Assembly: GCF_027158205.1 (NCBI RefSeq)
Contig: NZ_JAPVLU010000042.1
Span: 1 to 64,000 of the forward strand
Reading direction: 5' to 3'
Origin: Streptomyces sp. H39-S7
Lineage (GTDB): Bacteria; Actinomycetota; Actinomycetes; Streptomycetales; Streptomycetaceae
DNA: 64,000 bases
Positions 63,834 to 64,000 of this stretch are shown here, piece by piece. How positions within the stretch are numbered: the first letter of the stretch is position 1; the number at the start of each line of letters is the position of its first letter. A model generated the notes under the pieces. That model worked only from the letters and a program-made list of their open reading frames with translations. It made no database searches and was not told the DNA's origin. A program made the translations under genes and the position numbers.

Positions 63834-64000
63834 GTGCCCGCTGTCGCCGTCTGCCAGCAGTGCGGCGCCGCAGTCTGTGCCAGCCACGCGCACGTCGGCC
63901 ACAAGATGCTGCGCTCGTCGGACGGAATGGGCCTCAGTACTCGGCCCACTGCCGCGCGACGGATCACCTGCATCATCTGCCGGACGGCAGAAACATCGCG
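63834..64000 (+). CDS. DUF2180-like zinc-finger protein, partial
   Basis: Open frame to the window end: PAVAVCQQCGAAVCASHAHVG, then ITCIICRTAE. The CxxC-type pairs match small DUF2180 zinc proteins of actinobacteria. The usual first CxxC before this segment is not visible and only a GTG at 63,834 can serve as start, so it may be truncated at the 5' side; the 3' end is outside the window. Confidence 0.5.
   Translation, partial: MPAVAVCQQCGAAVCASHAHVGHKMLRSSDGMGLSTRPTAARRITCIICRTAETS

Overview
The window is from a high-GC actinomycete, almost certainly a Streptomyces. Three things show this: nearly all codons end in G or C, the gene order is typically actinobacterial, and there is a chaplin gene. 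It opens with a 5S rRNA and its terminator. A conserved block follows (229-14,268): CDP-alcohol phosphatidyltransferase, GDP-mannose pyrophosphorylase-like protein, DUF881 / small basic protein / DUF881, GarA-like FHA protein, FtsR-like MerR, bifunctional nuclease, a second MerR regulator, DNA polymerase IV, a PRC-barrel protein, and gcvP behind a tandem glycine riboswitch. The order matches the Mycobacterium tuberculosis pgsA2-garA-Rv1828-gcvB region, except that gcvH is missing next to garA.

From 14.6 to 32.5 kb lie ordinary accessory and metabolic genes. They include a GCS2-type ligase, a solute-binding/VWA fusion protein, a CPBP protease, a PadR regulator, LacI with a secreted GH3 beta-glucosidase, SRPBCC and PdxH-like proteins, three EamA exporters (one behind a possible leader-peptide attenuator), a MocR regulator with divergent flavin-binding proteins, and a LysR regulator.

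The most unusual part is 32.9-51.2 kb. One luciferase-like monooxygenase (LLM) gene on the minus strand has been split at codon 72 by about 17.5 kb of inserted DNA. Its 3' part remains at 32,881-33,564. The 5' part (codons 1-72) is present three times, at 37.5, 40.3 and 51.0 kb, always as a gap-free 248-bp unit that ends in the same foreign 33-bp arm. The units divide the insert into three cargo blocks: (i) a beta-keto-acid/acetoacetate catabolic cluster with AraC regulator, MFS transporter and two CoA ligases; (ii) CcbP, an unknown 401-aa protein and a VapBC-like pair; (iii) a PP2C phosphatase, an IclR regulator and a full-length LLM gene in the opposite orientation. The intact copy is synonymously recoded exactly across the break point. 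This looks like repeated site-specific insertion into one gene, with a possible recombination-resistant replacement copy. No recombinase is visible in the window.

From 51.4 to 58.3 kb are an ECF42-type sigma factor with its DGPF partner, TetR, SDR, an NmrA/DUF2867 protein, a PPOX enzyme, an isochorismatase-fold protein and a Rieske lipoprotein. After 58.5 kb the DNA is decayed: a HipA-like N-terminal stub, two degenerate CRISPR-like repeats, a frameshifted transposase, an internally deleted uppP and a partial DUF2180-like gene. Intact genes there are a chaplin with a charged tail, a divergent small secreted repeat protein, and a BlaI/M56 pair whose perfect 28-bp palindrome faces a PAP2 phosphatase gene.
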